Notes: a model not told the origin generated them from the letters alone. A stretch of 64,000 bases of DNA from Psychromonas sp030397575 (GCF_046250175.1 NZ_CP176468.1), one strand, 5' to 3'. Counted from the first letter of the stretch, positions 1 to 9,543 are shown. A program made the numbers and translations.

Positions 1-1051
1 TATCTTCTTTAATTAAATCACTTAAATCGCCAACATCAGAGTTAATGGCAGGGATCCCACACATCATTGCCTGAATAAGTGCCTGCGATAAACCTTCGGA
101 ATCTGAGGTCAACACAAAACAGCGAGATTGCTGAAGCCAATATTCGACATTATTTTGCCACCCTGCAAAATATACATCATCAGCAATACCTAACTCGATA
201 GCCAGCTTTTGTAATTTTTCTTTATCTGGACCATCACCGACAATTACCGCATTTAAATGAGGAAGTTGTTTTTTCGCAATTTGTATCGACTCCAAAAACC
301 GATCGATTCTTTTTACTTCAGACAAACGACCTATTAAAATTAAATCATATTGTTTTTTTATTTCAGGCCTAGGGCAAAATACAGAATCATCGAACCCGCC
401 AGGCACAATTTCAAAGTTTGTCGAGACACCTTTATCTTTAAAATAACGAATAGCAGATGTTCCCATAGACACGACAAGATCCATTTCATTTACTGACTTA
501 ACTAACATTTTTTCTATAAAGTCATCAGGCTGTCCAATTTTGTTAAAAATTCTATTTTCAGTGTTAACCCCACCTCCAACAACTTCTCTTGGCCCACCAC
601 CACAAATGTAGACAGATTTAGCACCAATCAGTTTCGCTAACACCACAACAAACAAACCATTAAGTAAAAGGTGAAACCCTACTAAAACATCAGGCCTTTT
701 AGTGATCGCTACCCATGTAAAAAAGAGCAAACGAGCACCTACCTGTCCGAATATTTTACTTAACCAGCGCGGAGCATACTGTCCAGAAACTTTATCTATA
801 TTTGGTACAGAAGTAGATGCCACCATCAATAAATGCTTACACTTATCAGCATTAGCCATAGGGTGTAAATGAGTCATTAACCAATGGTCAGAATAAAAAG
901 TGCCTGTCGCTAATATAGTTAATTGCTTAGTTTTTTTAGTCTTATGAGGTATTAACTTAAATAACTTTAATATTAAATAATGCAAAATAAGCATTATCCT
1001 TAATAACCAACGATAACAGTTCCGAAGAAGATTAACTTTCTTATCAAGCAT
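1..1051 (-). CDS. Family 4 glycosyltransferase, C-terminus cut by window edge
   Basis: The minus-strand frame is open from an ATG at 1051 to the window edge (350 codons). The encoded protein has the GT-B glycosyltransferase family 4 layout. A donor-domain opening LIGRLSEVKR is followed by a VIVGDGPD turn, and later by the nucleotide-sugar binding stretch EGLSQALIQAMMCGIPAI with the conserved Glu. An N-terminal amphipathic or hydrophobic segment (LLRIMLILHYLILKLF) suggests peripheral membrane attachment. It starts 2 bp after the stop of the upstream 408-residue gene, so it is the fifth visible gene of the minus-strand EPS operon. It probably adds a sugar to the lipid-linked repeat unit; donor and acceptor cannot be read from the sequence. 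The last residues lie beyond base 1. Confidence 0.88.
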   Translation of the reverse strand, partial: MLDKKVNLLRNCYRWLLRIMLILHYLILKLFKLIPHKTKKTKQLTILATGTFYSDHWLMTHLHPMANADKCKHLLMVASTSVPNIDKVSGQYAPRWLSKIFGQVGARLLFFTWVAITKRPDVLVGFHLLLNGLFVVVLAKLIGAKSVYICGGGPREVVGGGVNTENRIFNKIGQPDDFIEKMLVKSVNEMDLVVSMGTSAIRYFKDKGVSTNFEIVPGGFDDSVFCPRPEIKKQYDLILIGRLSEVKRIDRFLESIQIAKKQLPHLNAVIVGDGPDKEKLQKLAIELGIADDVYFAGWQNNVEYWLQQSRCFVLTSDSEGLSQALIQAMMCGIPAINSDVGDLSDLIKED

Positions 1052-1053
1052 TT

Positions 1054-2280
1054 TTAATTATCCATTTTAGGAAAGACTAATCGCTCCCATCCGATTGAAA
1101 TACTAACTAGTCCCGAATCATCCTTGTCATTAATGATTATACGATGACACTTTACGCCATTAATATATAGTAGGGTTAAATCAGGATTTTCCACATACCA
1201 AGTCAGACCTTGAATATCCTCGCCGCTGTAATCTGTAGTAAGATAGATATGGGTTTCTTCACCTATATGTTTAACAGAGAAATCCAATTCTTCAACTGTA
1301 CGGTTATAGCCTAATAAACGGCGAGTAGTGGTAGTTAATATTTTTTGGTTACCTTGATACTCAGCTAGTAACTCAAAGGCTTGCCTCGTTTCTTCAGTGA
1401 ACGGTTCTTCGGTAGAGTGCACTTTACCTAAATGGCTATATAGAACACTACAACCTTCATTCTGCACCAAGGTATCTAACATCTCTTTAGTTAATACATG
1501 ATGAATACCACGTGCTTGATCGAAACAAGAGACCCCCCCCCATGCTGGGTTACAACGCATAAATTCAATAACTTCAGTACCGTCTATTAATGTTGCTTTA
1601 CGTAGTACTTTGTTAGCTTTATGCATTGCATATTTTTGGTTTCCAAATCGAGCCAGCCAACCTTTAATAAACTCTAATGCAATGGTTTTAATAGATGCTT
1701 TAATTTTCAGCTTGTTAAATAAACTTTGATAACTGCGTTTTGCATTTTGCGCAACACAACTCGTCACCCGACCTTTCCAAATAAAAGGCAGACCACCAGA
1801 CTGTACTGTAAGGTCACTATGATAAGCTGTGGTACCTTGCTCAGCACCGCGACCTTGCATAATGTCATTATCCAAATTAGTTGGGGCTTGTGCATGGTCT
1901 ACCCATACCTCAATTTTTCGTTTTCCTGATTGAATAGTATTCCAATACTTTTCAATTGATACTCTGTCATCAACAAAGTCACCAAATGAGTGTAGGCAGT
2001 CAATATGGCCAGACTCAATTAATTGATGAATTTTGCCCCTTCCATCATCATCAGTATTTGTATAAGAAAAATTATGGCTTGGCATATCAAAATAGATCGT
2101 ATTACCAACCTCTAAGCCAACCCCTTTTCCTAAAGACGTTTGTTCAGTTGTATTTAAGTACTTTGCCGTTTCAAAATAAATTTCTTTGTTAGGTGTTTCA
2201 TCAAGATCACTACAAATAGCAAGCATTGCTTGGTAAGGGTATGGATATTTTCTTAGGCTAACCGTATTTTTCTTCTTCAT
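1054..2280 (-). CDS. Uncharacterised EPS-locus protein, possibly a divergent deacetylase/hydrolase fold
   Basis: A 408-residue soluble protein with no signal peptide or membrane segment. I do not recognise the family. An early acidic motif SDLDET (about residues 24-29), an HSFGD segment, WVDHAQAP and a late LYSHLGK resemble the spaced Asp/His metal-binding elements of NodB-like and glycoside hydrolase/deacetylase barrels, but the canonical HxxxH is not evident. Its ATG overlaps the flippase stop as ATGA, so translation is probably coupled, and the next glycosyltransferase follows after 2 bp. That places it in the EPS repeat-unit operon and suggests action on a glycan or lipid-linked intermediate. 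The function is inference from context only. Confidence 0.8.
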   Translation of the reverse strand: MKKKNTVSLRKYPYPYQAMLAICSDLDETPNKEIYFETAKYLNTTEQTSLGKGVGLEVGNTIYFDMPSHNFSYTNTDDDGRGKIHQLIESGHIDCLHSFGDFVDDRVSIEKYWNTIQSGKRKIEVWVDHAQAPTNLDNDIMQGRGAEQGTTAYHSDLTVQSGGLPFIWKGRVTSCVAQNAKRSYQSLFNKLKIKASIKTIALEFIKGWLARFGNQKYAMHKANKVLRKATLIDGTEVIEFMRCNPAWGGVSCFDQARGIHHVLTKEMLDTLVQNEGCSVLYSHLGKVHSTEEPFTEETRQAFELLAEYQGNQKILTTTTRRLLGYNRTVEELDFSVKHIGEETHIYLTTDYSGEDIQGLTWYVENPDLTLLYINGVKCHRIIINDKDDSGLVSISIGWERLVFPKMDN

Positions 2281-3830
2281 AGTGATTGCAACTTAAATCG
2301 AGATAAACACTTTTTTCGTAGCTTCATTGGTACTAAGTAATAGAAGTAAATAGTTAAGGTAACAACACCTGCACAACCAAAAAACAACCAAGCATTTAAC
2401 CACTCACCTTGATTATATTCATTGCGAGATAAAGAAAGCAGGGTAAAAAAAGGAATAATATAAAGAAATGGCTTAAGTAAACTATTGAAAATATAGGTTT
2501 TTAAAGAAAGCTTAAGCTCGTTACATGCATAAATAGGTACAATAATGCCATAGACAATATTCATTGGAATAACAAACAATAGTGCGGCTGTAGTTAATTC
2601 CCACTGCTTAACACCCGTGAATAAAAGCCCTATCCCAAATAATACAAAAATCGCAACAAAAGCAAAAAGTGAAATACGGCCATGTTGATTCATGCCCATT
2701 AATATACGAATCGAAGTATCTTGCCCCATTGGAAGTAGCTGGCCAATGGCTAAAATCATTACTAATGGCCAAAGTGCATATTCAGGCCCCATCCAATAAT
2801 GCAGAACAATATCACCATAGATGAACAACAAACCTAAAGTAGGCAAAGCAAAAGCAAAGCTTAATTTGGTGGTATTAATGAACAACGCCTGAATTGCTTG
2901 CGCATCTCCAGCCCCCTGCATGGAACCTGTTGTAGGAGTCAGCATCAAAGTAAACTTAGTCATGAATGTTTTGATTTGCTTAGTTAACGCCATAGGGCGA
3001 GCAAAAATTGCAAGCGCAGCAGGGCCAATAGAACTCACCAACATCACACTGATCGTCTGTAACAAAATGATAGGAGGAACATTAGATAGCATACTTTTAA
3101 TGCCAAACTTTAATAACATTTTAGTTGTTTTCCAGTTCGCCATCTTTAAATTAAACTTAAATTCCTTGCAGATTTTATTAACAAATACAAATCTAAGTGA
3201 TTGGAAAATAATAGTTGAAATCAAGTAGCCAATTGCCATTCCAGCAACATTCAAATCAGTGAAATAAAGAGCAAATACCATTAAGACAATAGATAATATA
3301 CTATCGCCTGCATGCAGTGCATTATGTATATCCCACCGATGGTAACCGGTTAATAATCCACTTGCCGAACCAGAAGCCATTTGAAAAGCAACTCCTGCAC
3401 CTAAAAAAAGAATAACTAACTGAGCCGTATGAGTATTCTCAGCAAGGTTTTCGCCAAAATAAGGTGGTAGTAATAGGTAAAATAAAACGGTAACCGACAT
3501 TGCCACAGCAGCAAATATTAACTGAACAAATAAGGCTGAATTAGCAACATAATTAAGTAAGGTCAGTTCACCTGCACCTCTATGCTTGGCAACATAGCGA
3601 TTGAAGCAAGCCCCCATGCCGAGACCAACCAAGCTTAAATAGCTGACAAATGACCAACCAAAATCCCATATACCTAAAGCCGCTTGTCCCACTTTATCAT
3701 CCACCAAACGCGGCACAATAAAGCCAGAGAAAATCAGCACTAGTTGGCTGATCCAACTCACCATCAAATTCCATGCAAAACGGTCTTGCCCGGTTAAATC
3801 AATTTTTTGTTGTTCAACTTTATCTGTCAT
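2277..3830 (-). CDS. Wzx-like polysaccharide flippase (MOP superfamily)
   Basis: A 517-residue integral membrane protein with about 12-14 hydrophobic helices across its length. The N-terminus (NLMVSWISQLVLIFSGFIVPRLV) and the paired-helix pattern are those of the polysaccharide transport branch of the MOP/MATE exporters. Wzx proteins flip undecaprenyl-linked repeat units across the inner membrane, and length and topology fit. It follows the sulfotransferase by 6 bp and overlaps the next gene by ATGA. The neighbouring chain-length and export genes at 13-15 kb supply other parts of a Wzx/Wzy-type pathway. No Wzy polymerase was recognised inside the window. Confidence 0.88.
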   Translation of the reverse strand: MTDKVEQQKIDLTGQDRFAWNLMVSWISQLVLIFSGFIVPRLVDDKVGQAALGIWDFGWSFVSYLSLVGLGMGACFNRYVAKHRGAGELTLLNYVANSALFVQLIFAAVAMSVTVLFYLLLPPYFGENLAENTHTAQLVILFLGAGVAFQMASGSASGLLTGYHRWDIHNALHAGDSILSIVLMVFALYFTDLNVAGMAIGYLISTIIFQSLRFVFVNKICKEFKFNLKMANWKTTKMLLKFGIKSMLSNVPPIILLQTISVMLVSSIGPAALAIFARPMALTKQIKTFMTKFTLMLTPTTGSMQGAGDAQAIQALFINTTKLSFAFALPTLGLLFIYGDIVLHYWMGPEYALWPLVMILAIGQLLPMGQDTSIRILMGMNQHGRISLFAFVAIFVLFGIGLLFTGVKQWELTTAALLFVIPMNIVYGIIVPIYACNELKLSLKTYIFNSLLKPFLYIIPFFTLLSLSRNEYNQGEWLNAWLFFGCAGVVTLTIYFYYLVPMKLRKKCLSRFKLQSL

Positions 3831-3836
3831 TTTACT

Positions 3837-4820
3837 TTATTCCACATAACCAAGATGGCGATGATAATCACCGGTGACTTGATAATATGTTTGTAACTCA
3901 CCTTCACTCAATAAAGTTTTCCAACGATCATCTAGCTGGATGACTTCTGAATCATCCAAGCGCATACCGTTACCGACGACATGATGCTCAACAGTTTTAA
4001 AATCTAAGCGTTTTTTAGCAGGGTCTACACCGATAAACTCAAACAAAGTATCTAGGGTTTGCTCAGTGTTATTACAAATATCTTCGTAGTGCACTTGTAT
4101 CCAATTCTGTTTAGGCATGGTCGCTAATACGGCTTCCGCCTCTTGATTACAACGCACCCATTCATGAGCACCAACTTCAATTCCTCTTCCTTGCTCTTGT
4201 GTTTTTCCTGCACCACCGCCACGTAACTTTGGATTTTTAGCATCGGCAAATTCTGAAGGTTTTTTATAGGCTAAAGAAACACCTCGGCCATCGCGGACAA
4301 CCCAAATTACTTTAACGTCTAAATCAGGGTTCTTTAATAAATACTTCAACCGAATACCAATTTTTGAAGAGTCAACGACAATATCCACACCTGCTTGCTC
4401 AGAGATTGAACGTGCATAATCAGCATTGCGTTTTTGCAGCAAAGGTAGACTTTTACGCCAAACTGGAGAGCAACAAAGCAAGGTATCACGAACTAACTCC
4501 ATCAAAGGCGAACGCACTAAAGGTTTTAATAAGCGTAATACGTAAGGAGTCGCGCCAGTGCGAATATCTGTTCCAGCCTCAGAAATACAAAAATCATGGC
4601 CTTTATCCGCCATTTTCTGAGTCACGCCTTGCCAAAACCCGCACTCCCCCACCAGCGTTTTACAAGAGCATAAATAACTATTTTTATCGCCTAAATTTAC
4701 CGCCTTTAATTCACCAACACTGCATAAGTCAGGGTGGGCTCCTAATAGCATAGCCGTCATAGTTGAGCCTGAATGGCTAGCAGCAGCAAGATAAACTAGT
4801 TTTTGTTTTTTAATTGTCAT
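3837..4820 (-). CDS. Sulfotransferase family protein
   Basis: A 327-residue protein with the two PAPS-binding signatures of sulfotransferases. The 5'-phosphosulfate loop is SHSGSTMT at about residues 16-23, just after the first beta strand (KLVYLAAA). The 3'-phosphate region is VIWVVRDGRGVSLAYKKPS near residue 175. In this setting it likely transfers sulfate from PAPS to a sugar of the exopolysaccharide or its lipid-linked precursor, as expected for sulfated marine EPS. Cysteine-rich segments (CSCKTLVGECGFW) are a feature of this subgroup. It lies 9 bp after the WecG-like gene and 6 bp before the flippase. A protein or small-molecule acceptor cannot be excluded. Confidence 0.88.
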   Translation of the reverse strand: MTIKKQKLVYLAAASHSGSTMTAMLLGAHPDLCSVGELKAVNLGDKNSYLCSCKTLVGECGFWQGVTQKMADKGHDFCISEAGTDIRTGATPYVLRLLKPLVRSPLMELVRDTLLCCSPVWRKSLPLLQKRNADYARSISEQAGVDIVVDSSKIGIRLKYLLKNPDLDVKVIWVVRDGRGVSLAYKKPSEFADAKNPKLRGGGAGKTQEQGRGIEVGAHEWVRCNQEAEAVLATMPKQNWIQVHYEDICNNTEQTLDTLFEFIGVDPAKKRLDFKTVEHHVVGNGMRLDDSEVIQLDDRWKTLLSEGELQTYYQVTGDYHRHLGYVE

Positions 4821-4829
4821 CTATTTTCT

Positions 4830-5627
4830 TTATGATTTAACGGGCTTTAAAAGCTCTTTTATTAACATCCAAATAAACAAAGTATTAGTGATTAAATAAC
4901 GTTTCCATAAACGCTTAGGTTCTTGTAATACACGATAAAACCACTCCATTCCCATTTTCTGCCAAATTAAAGGCGCACGCTTTACTTTTCCAGCAAACAC
5001 ATCGAATGAACCACCAACGCCATGCACGACAGGTACTCGCATTACTTCCCCCCACTTGGCCATAAACTGTTCTTTCTTAGGAGAAGTGATTGCGACAAAG
5101 AGAACATCAGCCTTAGCTTGCGCAATATTTTCTGCTACTTGCTGTTGTTGTTCGTCTGAGAAATAACCATTTTGACGTCCTGCAATAACAAGACCAGGGT
5201 AATGCTTAGTGATTTGTCGCTCAATTTCTTCTGAGACAGCCTCTGTTGCCCCTAAGCAAAAAACTCGATAATCTGATTTATTACCTCGTTCCATAATGCC
5301 ATACATTAAATCGATCCCTGCAACACGTTCAGGCAACCTTTTATTAAGAACTTTACTTGCTGTCACGACTGCACTTCCATCCGCCAAAATCAAATTAGAA
5401 GAAGTAACGCTCTCTCTTAAGGCTGGATTTTTTTGCATATTGACAATCTTAGCCGCATTAAGCATGCCTATATGTAATGATTGCCTAGAAGTGATACATT
5501 CATGTACAACATCTAATGTTTGAGACATTTTTAATGGGTGTATATCAATACCAAACATTGTAATGGTAGGTTCTTTTAAATGGTATCGGTTGAAAGGTTC
5601 ACTTGACGAGGAATACTCTTCTTTCAC
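4830..5627 (-). CDS. WecG/TagA/CpsF family glycosyltransferase (GT26)
   Basis: A 265-residue protein matching the WecG/TagA/CpsF family. Visible family signatures are LILADGSAVV, RVAGIDLM, FCLGAT, the GRQNGYF segment, and the C-terminal VHGVGGSFDVFAGKVKRAP followed by GMEWFYRVLQEPKRLWKRY. Members transfer N-acetylmannosamine, ManNAcA or related sugars onto undecaprenyl-linked intermediates at the inner membrane face; the basic and hydrophobic C-terminus supports membrane association. It is the first gene of the minus-strand EPS operon and diverges from the deacetylase-like gene at 5786. The start at 5627 is the longest; an internal Met at about residue 24 is an alternative. Confidence 0.9.
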   Translation of the reverse strand: MKEEYSSSSEPFNRYHLKEPTITMFGIDIHPLKMSQTLDVVHECITSRQSLHIGMLNAAKIVNMQKNPALRESVTSSNLILADGSAVVTASKVLNKRLPERVAGIDLMYGIMERGNKSDYRVFCLGATEAVSEEIERQITKHYPGLVIAGRQNGYFSDEQQQQVAENIAQAKADVLFVAITSPKKEQFMAKWGEVMRVPVVHGVGGSFDVFAGKVKRAPLIWQKMGMEWFYRVLQEPKRLWKRYLITNTLFIWMLIKELLKPVKS

Positions 5628-5785
5628 CTAGCCTCTCCTTAGCTTTTATGATGGCTTATTTTATCAAACATAACAGTAGTTTTTTGTGTTGTAAATCTTA
5701 ACGGAATTTAATAACATTTTTTTACAATAAAAAGATAAAAAACTAGCCTTATTAGGTATTAACTAATTGAACAGGAAAGGAAAAA
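5628..5785. promoter_or_regulatory. Divergent control region between the EPS operon and the deacetylase-like gene
   Basis: This 158-bp AT-rich spacer must hold the promoters for the minus-strand glycosyltransferase operon and the plus-strand deacetylase-like gene. A purine-rich ribosome binding site (AGGAAAGG) lies just before the ATG at 5786. A TTTACA hexamer near 5722 could be a -35 box for the plus strand, but no convincing -10 sits at the right distance. No sigma-54 -24/-12 pair was found on either strand. Confidence 0.45.
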
Positions 5786-6808
5786 ATGAAAAAAACAGAT
5801 TACTTAATAAGCCTAGATTATGAGCTTTTTTTTGGAAAAAATACAGGCTCTATAGAAGACTGTATGATTACGCCTACCAATAAACTGATTACCCTATTAA
5901 ATAAATATAATAGTCGTGTTTGCCTTTTTGTAGATGCTGGCTTTTTAGTTAAATTAAAAGAATATGCAGACAGTTTCCCTGAATTAGCAAAACAATACCG
6001 TGATATTAAGCAACAATTATTAACACTCTCCAAAGCGGGTCATGATATACAGCTTCATATCCACCCCCATTGGGTAGATACTACCTACGACCAAGATGGC
6101 TGGCATATTGATACCAGCAGGTATCGATTACATGACTTCTCTGACTCAGAAATAAACGAGATTGTACGTAGCTATAAAGCAGAGCTCACCACCTGTACTT
6201 TACAACCGATATTTGCATATCGTGCAGGAGGGTGGTGTTTACAACCCTTTGATACACTATCTAAAGCCTTATCAGACAATGGTATTTGGCTGGACAGCAC
6301 CTTGTTTAATCAAGGTTACTCATCGGATCCTACACGCTATTTTGATTTCACTAATATGCCGCAACAACCTTATTGGACTTTCTCGACAGATCCTTTAAAG
6401 CCCGATACTCAAGGGCAGTTTCTAGAAATACCTATAAGTGCTTTCAAAACATCGCCTTTATTTTTTTGGAAACTTGCCTTCCATAAGAAGGTTTCAAGTA
6501 AAAAATTTAAAAGCTTTGGCAATGGCCAGGCGATGGTAGCCAATAAACAATATTATATAGAGAGGCTAACTAAAACGACCTATGGTCCGGTAATGATTGA
6601 TGGCGCTAAAGCAGGACAGCTAGAAGCCGCACTAAAGTCACATCATAAACAAAACGCTGGTGCTATCTTCAATATTATGGGCCATCCTAAGAGCCTTGCC
6701 CCTTATTCATTAACTAAACTAGATCAGTTTTTGAATAATAACCCACATCTTCAGTGCAAAACCTTTCAAAACTTTAGGCACTTAATGCCAAATAGAATAC
6801 AGGGTTAA
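5786..6808 (+). CDS. Polysaccharide deacetylase-like (NodB-fold) protein
   Basis: A 340-residue protein whose motif order resembles NodB/CE4 polysaccharide deacetylases. An Asp-bearing first motif (ISLDYELFF, about residues 9-17) is followed by a His-x-His motif HIHPHW near residue 92 and then AYRAGGWC near residue 144. The last matches the family's Arg-bearing third motif. No signal peptide is seen, so a cytoplasmic or unusual location is implied. It stands alone on the plus strand, divergent from the EPS operon and convergent with prsT, with a shared terminator hairpin at 6821. It probably removes acetyl groups from EPS or its precursor. It is shorter and different at the C-terminus from the usual PEP-CTERM-locus deacetylase. 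Confidence 0.75.
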   Translation: MKKTDYLISLDYELFFGKNTGSIEDCMITPTNKLITLLNKYNSRVCLFVDAGFLVKLKEYADSFPELAKQYRDIKQQLLTLSKAGHDIQLHIHPHWVDTTYDQDGWHIDTSRYRLHDFSDSEINEIVRSYKAELTTCTLQPIFAYRAGGWCLQPFDTLSKALSDNGIWLDSTLFNQGYSSDPTRYFDFTNMPQQPYWTFSTDPLKPDTQGQFLEIPISAFKTSPLFFWKLAFHKKVSSKKFKSFGNGQAMVANKQYYIERLTKTTYGPVMIDGAKAGQLEAALKSHHKQNAGAIFNIMGHPKSLAPYSLTKLDQFLNNNPHLQCKTFQNFRHLMPNRIQG

Positions 6809-6820
6809 AAAGGTAGAATT

Positions 6821-6852
6821 AAAAAACCAGTGTTTAACTAATAAACACTGGT
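6821..6852 (-). terminator. Rho-independent terminator of prsT
   Basis: An 11-bp perfect stem (ACCAGTGTTTA with TAAACACTGGT, 5-nt loop) is followed on the minus strand by a run of six T. It lies between the convergent deacetylase-like gene and prsT. On the plus strand it lacks a good T run, so it mainly serves prsT. Confidence 0.8.
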
Positions 6853-6885
6853 CTAAATGCTACAACTAATCTATTTAGATAACGC

Positions 6886-9504
6886 TTACTCTGACACTTC
6901 CTGCCAATGTTTTTGAATTTCAACATTATCGGGTAGTAACGTTAACGCTTTCTTAATTAACGGCCTAGCTTCAGCAGTTTTTCCAGACTGATACAGAATC
7001 CAACCATAGGTATCTAAAACAGCAGGGTTATTCGGTGCAACTTCATAGGCTTTAGCAGCTAATACTTCTGCTTTAGGATTTTTCTCTAATGAGTATAACC
7101 ATGCAGCATTATTTAAGCTCCTTAGTTCATTAGGCGACACACTCAAGACCTTTTCATAAGCCTGAATAGCAGCTTCGTTTTCACCCTTGGCTTGTAATAA
7201 CATGCCGTTGTTTAAATTTGCATATAAGCTAGAAGGCGCAGCAACTAACCATTTACTTAAAAATGCTTCAGCTTTACTTTTATCGGACTGCTGATAAATT
7301 TTATAGAGCTCAACGGCAATTTCGTCATTATTATTTTTGTTCCATTCGTCTGTTAATAACTGTATTGCTGTTGTGTCATCTTTTTGGGTCATAGCCAACT
7401 GAGCTTTCAATACCACAACTTGGGGATTATGAGGTAAAATAACCTCTACTTGTTTCAATACTTTATCTGCTTCTGCATATTGACCTGATAAGGTCTCAAT
7501 CGCAGCTAATCTCATTAAAAAGATTGGTTTTGTAGGAGTCAATTGCAACTGTGCCAGAGTTAATTCTCTTGCACTGGTATAATCCTTAGATCGGATTGCC
7601 GCAATAATTCTTTGGTTACTGATTTGCTGTTGTAATGTATCACCTTTATCCACCAGCTCTACGGGGAGATTAACTGCTTTCTTAATCATTTTATCAGCCT
7701 GAGAAAATTGCTTTTTCTGAAACTGATAATCAGCTAACACAAGTGCCAATACACTTGGATTATGCTTATTTGATAAGCTTTCTTCCATATTAAGTGGATC
7801 TTTGTTTTGCTGTTGAGTGCTAATAACAGCCCCGTAATAAGCTTTAATTTGCTCAGGATACAAATCTATAATTTGATTATAATAGGTAAATGCTGATGAC
7901 CAGTCTTGCTGTAGCTGTTTACTTTGCGCTAACCCATAATATGCTTGAACATTATCAGAAATTTTGAGGGTCTGATTAAATGATTGCTCAGCTAAAGCAT
8001 ATTGATTTCTGTATAAATAATAATTGGCAATTAATAAACGAGTCCCTACTGCTTCTCCAGGTTTATTGACTTCATTAGCAATAAAACGATCCGCTTCTTC
8101 CAAACGTTGCATTGCGATTAGTTTTTTTAAATAAACCGTTTGCAACGAAAGGTCTGAGCTATTTTTAGCTAAACCAGCGGCCAATAAGTCTAGTACTTCT
8201 TGCTCTTTGTCTGGAGATTTCTCATTCAAATAACTGCTTTCTATTAAAGTCAGTTTAGGTGAATCTGGAAATAGTTTTTTGATACGCGCAATCGCTATAT
8301 CTGCTTTATCAAATTGCTTTTCAGCAATCGCGGCAATCGCATATAAGGTCAATGTATCTAAACGCTCCTCATACTCAATAACGCCATCCAAAATATCTAA
8401 AACGTCATGGCTTTGATTAAGCTTAAGTTGAGTCATTGCATAGATTTGGGTTAATTGAGGCGTGTTAACTTCAGGATCAATCATGCCAGATAAGTATTTT
8501 TCTGCGCCATTAATATCCCCTTCCGTATATAAAATAACACCAAGCATAGTAGATGCTTTTTTATTTTTAGGGTCTATTTCTAATATTTTTTGTAAAGCTT
8601 CTTTTGCTTCACCTAACTGCTTTCTTTTGTAATATTCTTGCGCTGAAACATAATACTCATTGATCGTTGTGGCTGTAGGGAATTCATCACTTAAAATACG
8701 AGAGTATAATAGCGCTTCTGAGCTGCGACCTTGTGAAGTTAAAATCGATGTTAACGCCTTAAGAATATTAATTCGCTCTGGCGTAAATATATCCGATGAA
8801 GGTAATTCACTTAATGCAAAAGACAGTGTGCTTTCAGCTTGCTCTATTTGACCTTTCTCAAGTAATAAAAAGCCTTTTAACATTAAGGCTTCAGTATTTT
8901 TAGGCTCATTCATTATCGCTTTTTCTAACAGTGTTAAAGCGGCTTCTTTGTCATTATTACCCGCGGCAATCCTTGCCTCACCGATGAAACCATCACTTTC
9001 AAAACCTGCTTGCTGTTGTAGCTCAGTAAAGCTTAATAATGCTTGCTCAGGTTTATTTTCTAATAATAACAACTTCGCCTGTAATAATTTGAAGCTATTT
9101 CCCTTTGAAGACAATAGCTCAGATTGTTGCTCAATCAGCTTATTTGCTGAAATAACTTTCTTAGTGCGTTGGTAAGACTCTAATAATAATAAATAGAAAT
9201 CAGCATCTTTTTGCCCCTGGTAACGGTTTAGAACCTCAAGCGCTTGATTAGACTGTCCAAGCTTATTATAAACTTTTGCTAAGATAACATAGCCATCTTG
9301 ATGATCAGGGTAAAGGAGAACAGCATTACTTGCGGAATTAATTGCTGCTTTGAATTGACTTTGTTCTAGATAGGTTTTGCCTTGTTGACTATATTGAGCC
9401 AATTCAGCAACATTTTCAGCGTTAGAGTCGTCATTACATGCAGTAATAAATAAACTACTGGCTAATACTAACGAACTAAACATGACGGTAGATGATTTTT
9501 TCAT
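6886..9504 (-). CDS. prsT: PEP-CTERM/XrtA-associated TPR lipoprotein PrsT
   Basis: An 872-residue protein with a lipoprotein signal peptide (basic MKKSS, a hydrophobic stretch, then lipobox FITAC with Cys at residue 23) followed by TPR repeats along nearly its whole length. An early example is QFKAAINSASNAVLLYPDHQDGY; the last is near the C-terminus around NNPAVLDTYGWILYQSGKTAEA. Length and architecture match PrsT, the TPR lipoprotein of exosortase/PEP-CTERM EPS loci. It is likely a periplasmic scaffold for polysaccharide assembly or export. It lies 39 bp downstream of prsR. The assignment rests on architecture plus the presence of prsR and prsK nearby. Confidence 0.85.
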   Translation of the reverse strand: MKKSSTVMFSSLVLASSLFITACNDDSNAENVAELAQYSQQGKTYLEQSQFKAAINSASNAVLLYPDHQDGYVILAKVYNKLGQSNQALEVLNRYQGQKDADFYLLLLESYQRTKKVISANKLIEQQSELLSSKGNSFKLLQAKLLLLENKPEQALLSFTELQQQAGFESDGFIGEARIAAGNNDKEAALTLLEKAIMNEPKNTEALMLKGFLLLEKGQIEQAESTLSFALSELPSSDIFTPERINILKALTSILTSQGRSSEALLYSRILSDEFPTATTINEYYVSAQEYYKRKQLGEAKEALQKILEIDPKNKKASTMLGVILYTEGDINGAEKYLSGMIDPEVNTPQLTQIYAMTQLKLNQSHDVLDILDGVIEYEERLDTLTLYAIAAIAEKQFDKADIAIARIKKLFPDSPKLTLIESSYLNEKSPDKEQEVLDLLAAGLAKNSSDLSLQTVYLKKLIAMQRLEEADRFIANEVNKPGEAVGTRLLIANYYLYRNQYALAEQSFNQTLKISDNVQAYYGLAQSKQLQQDWSSAFTYYNQIIDLYPEQIKAYYGAVISTQQQNKDPLNMEESLSNKHNPSVLALVLADYQFQKKQFSQADKMIKKAVNLPVELVDKGDTLQQQISNQRIIAAIRSKDYTSARELTLAQLQLTPTKPIFLMRLAAIETLSGQYAEADKVLKQVEVILPHNPQVVVLKAQLAMTQKDDTTAIQLLTDEWNKNNNDEIAVELYKIYQQSDKSKAEAFLSKWLVAAPSSLYANLNNGMLLQAKGENEAAIQAYEKVLSVSPNELRSLNNAAWLYSLEKNPKAEVLAAKAYEVAPNNPAVLDTYGWILYQSGKTAEARPLIKKALTLLPDNVEIQKHWQEVSE

Positions 9505-9543
9505 TTTCTTCCCTTATAAAAGGTAGCTGAACTAGCTTTATAA

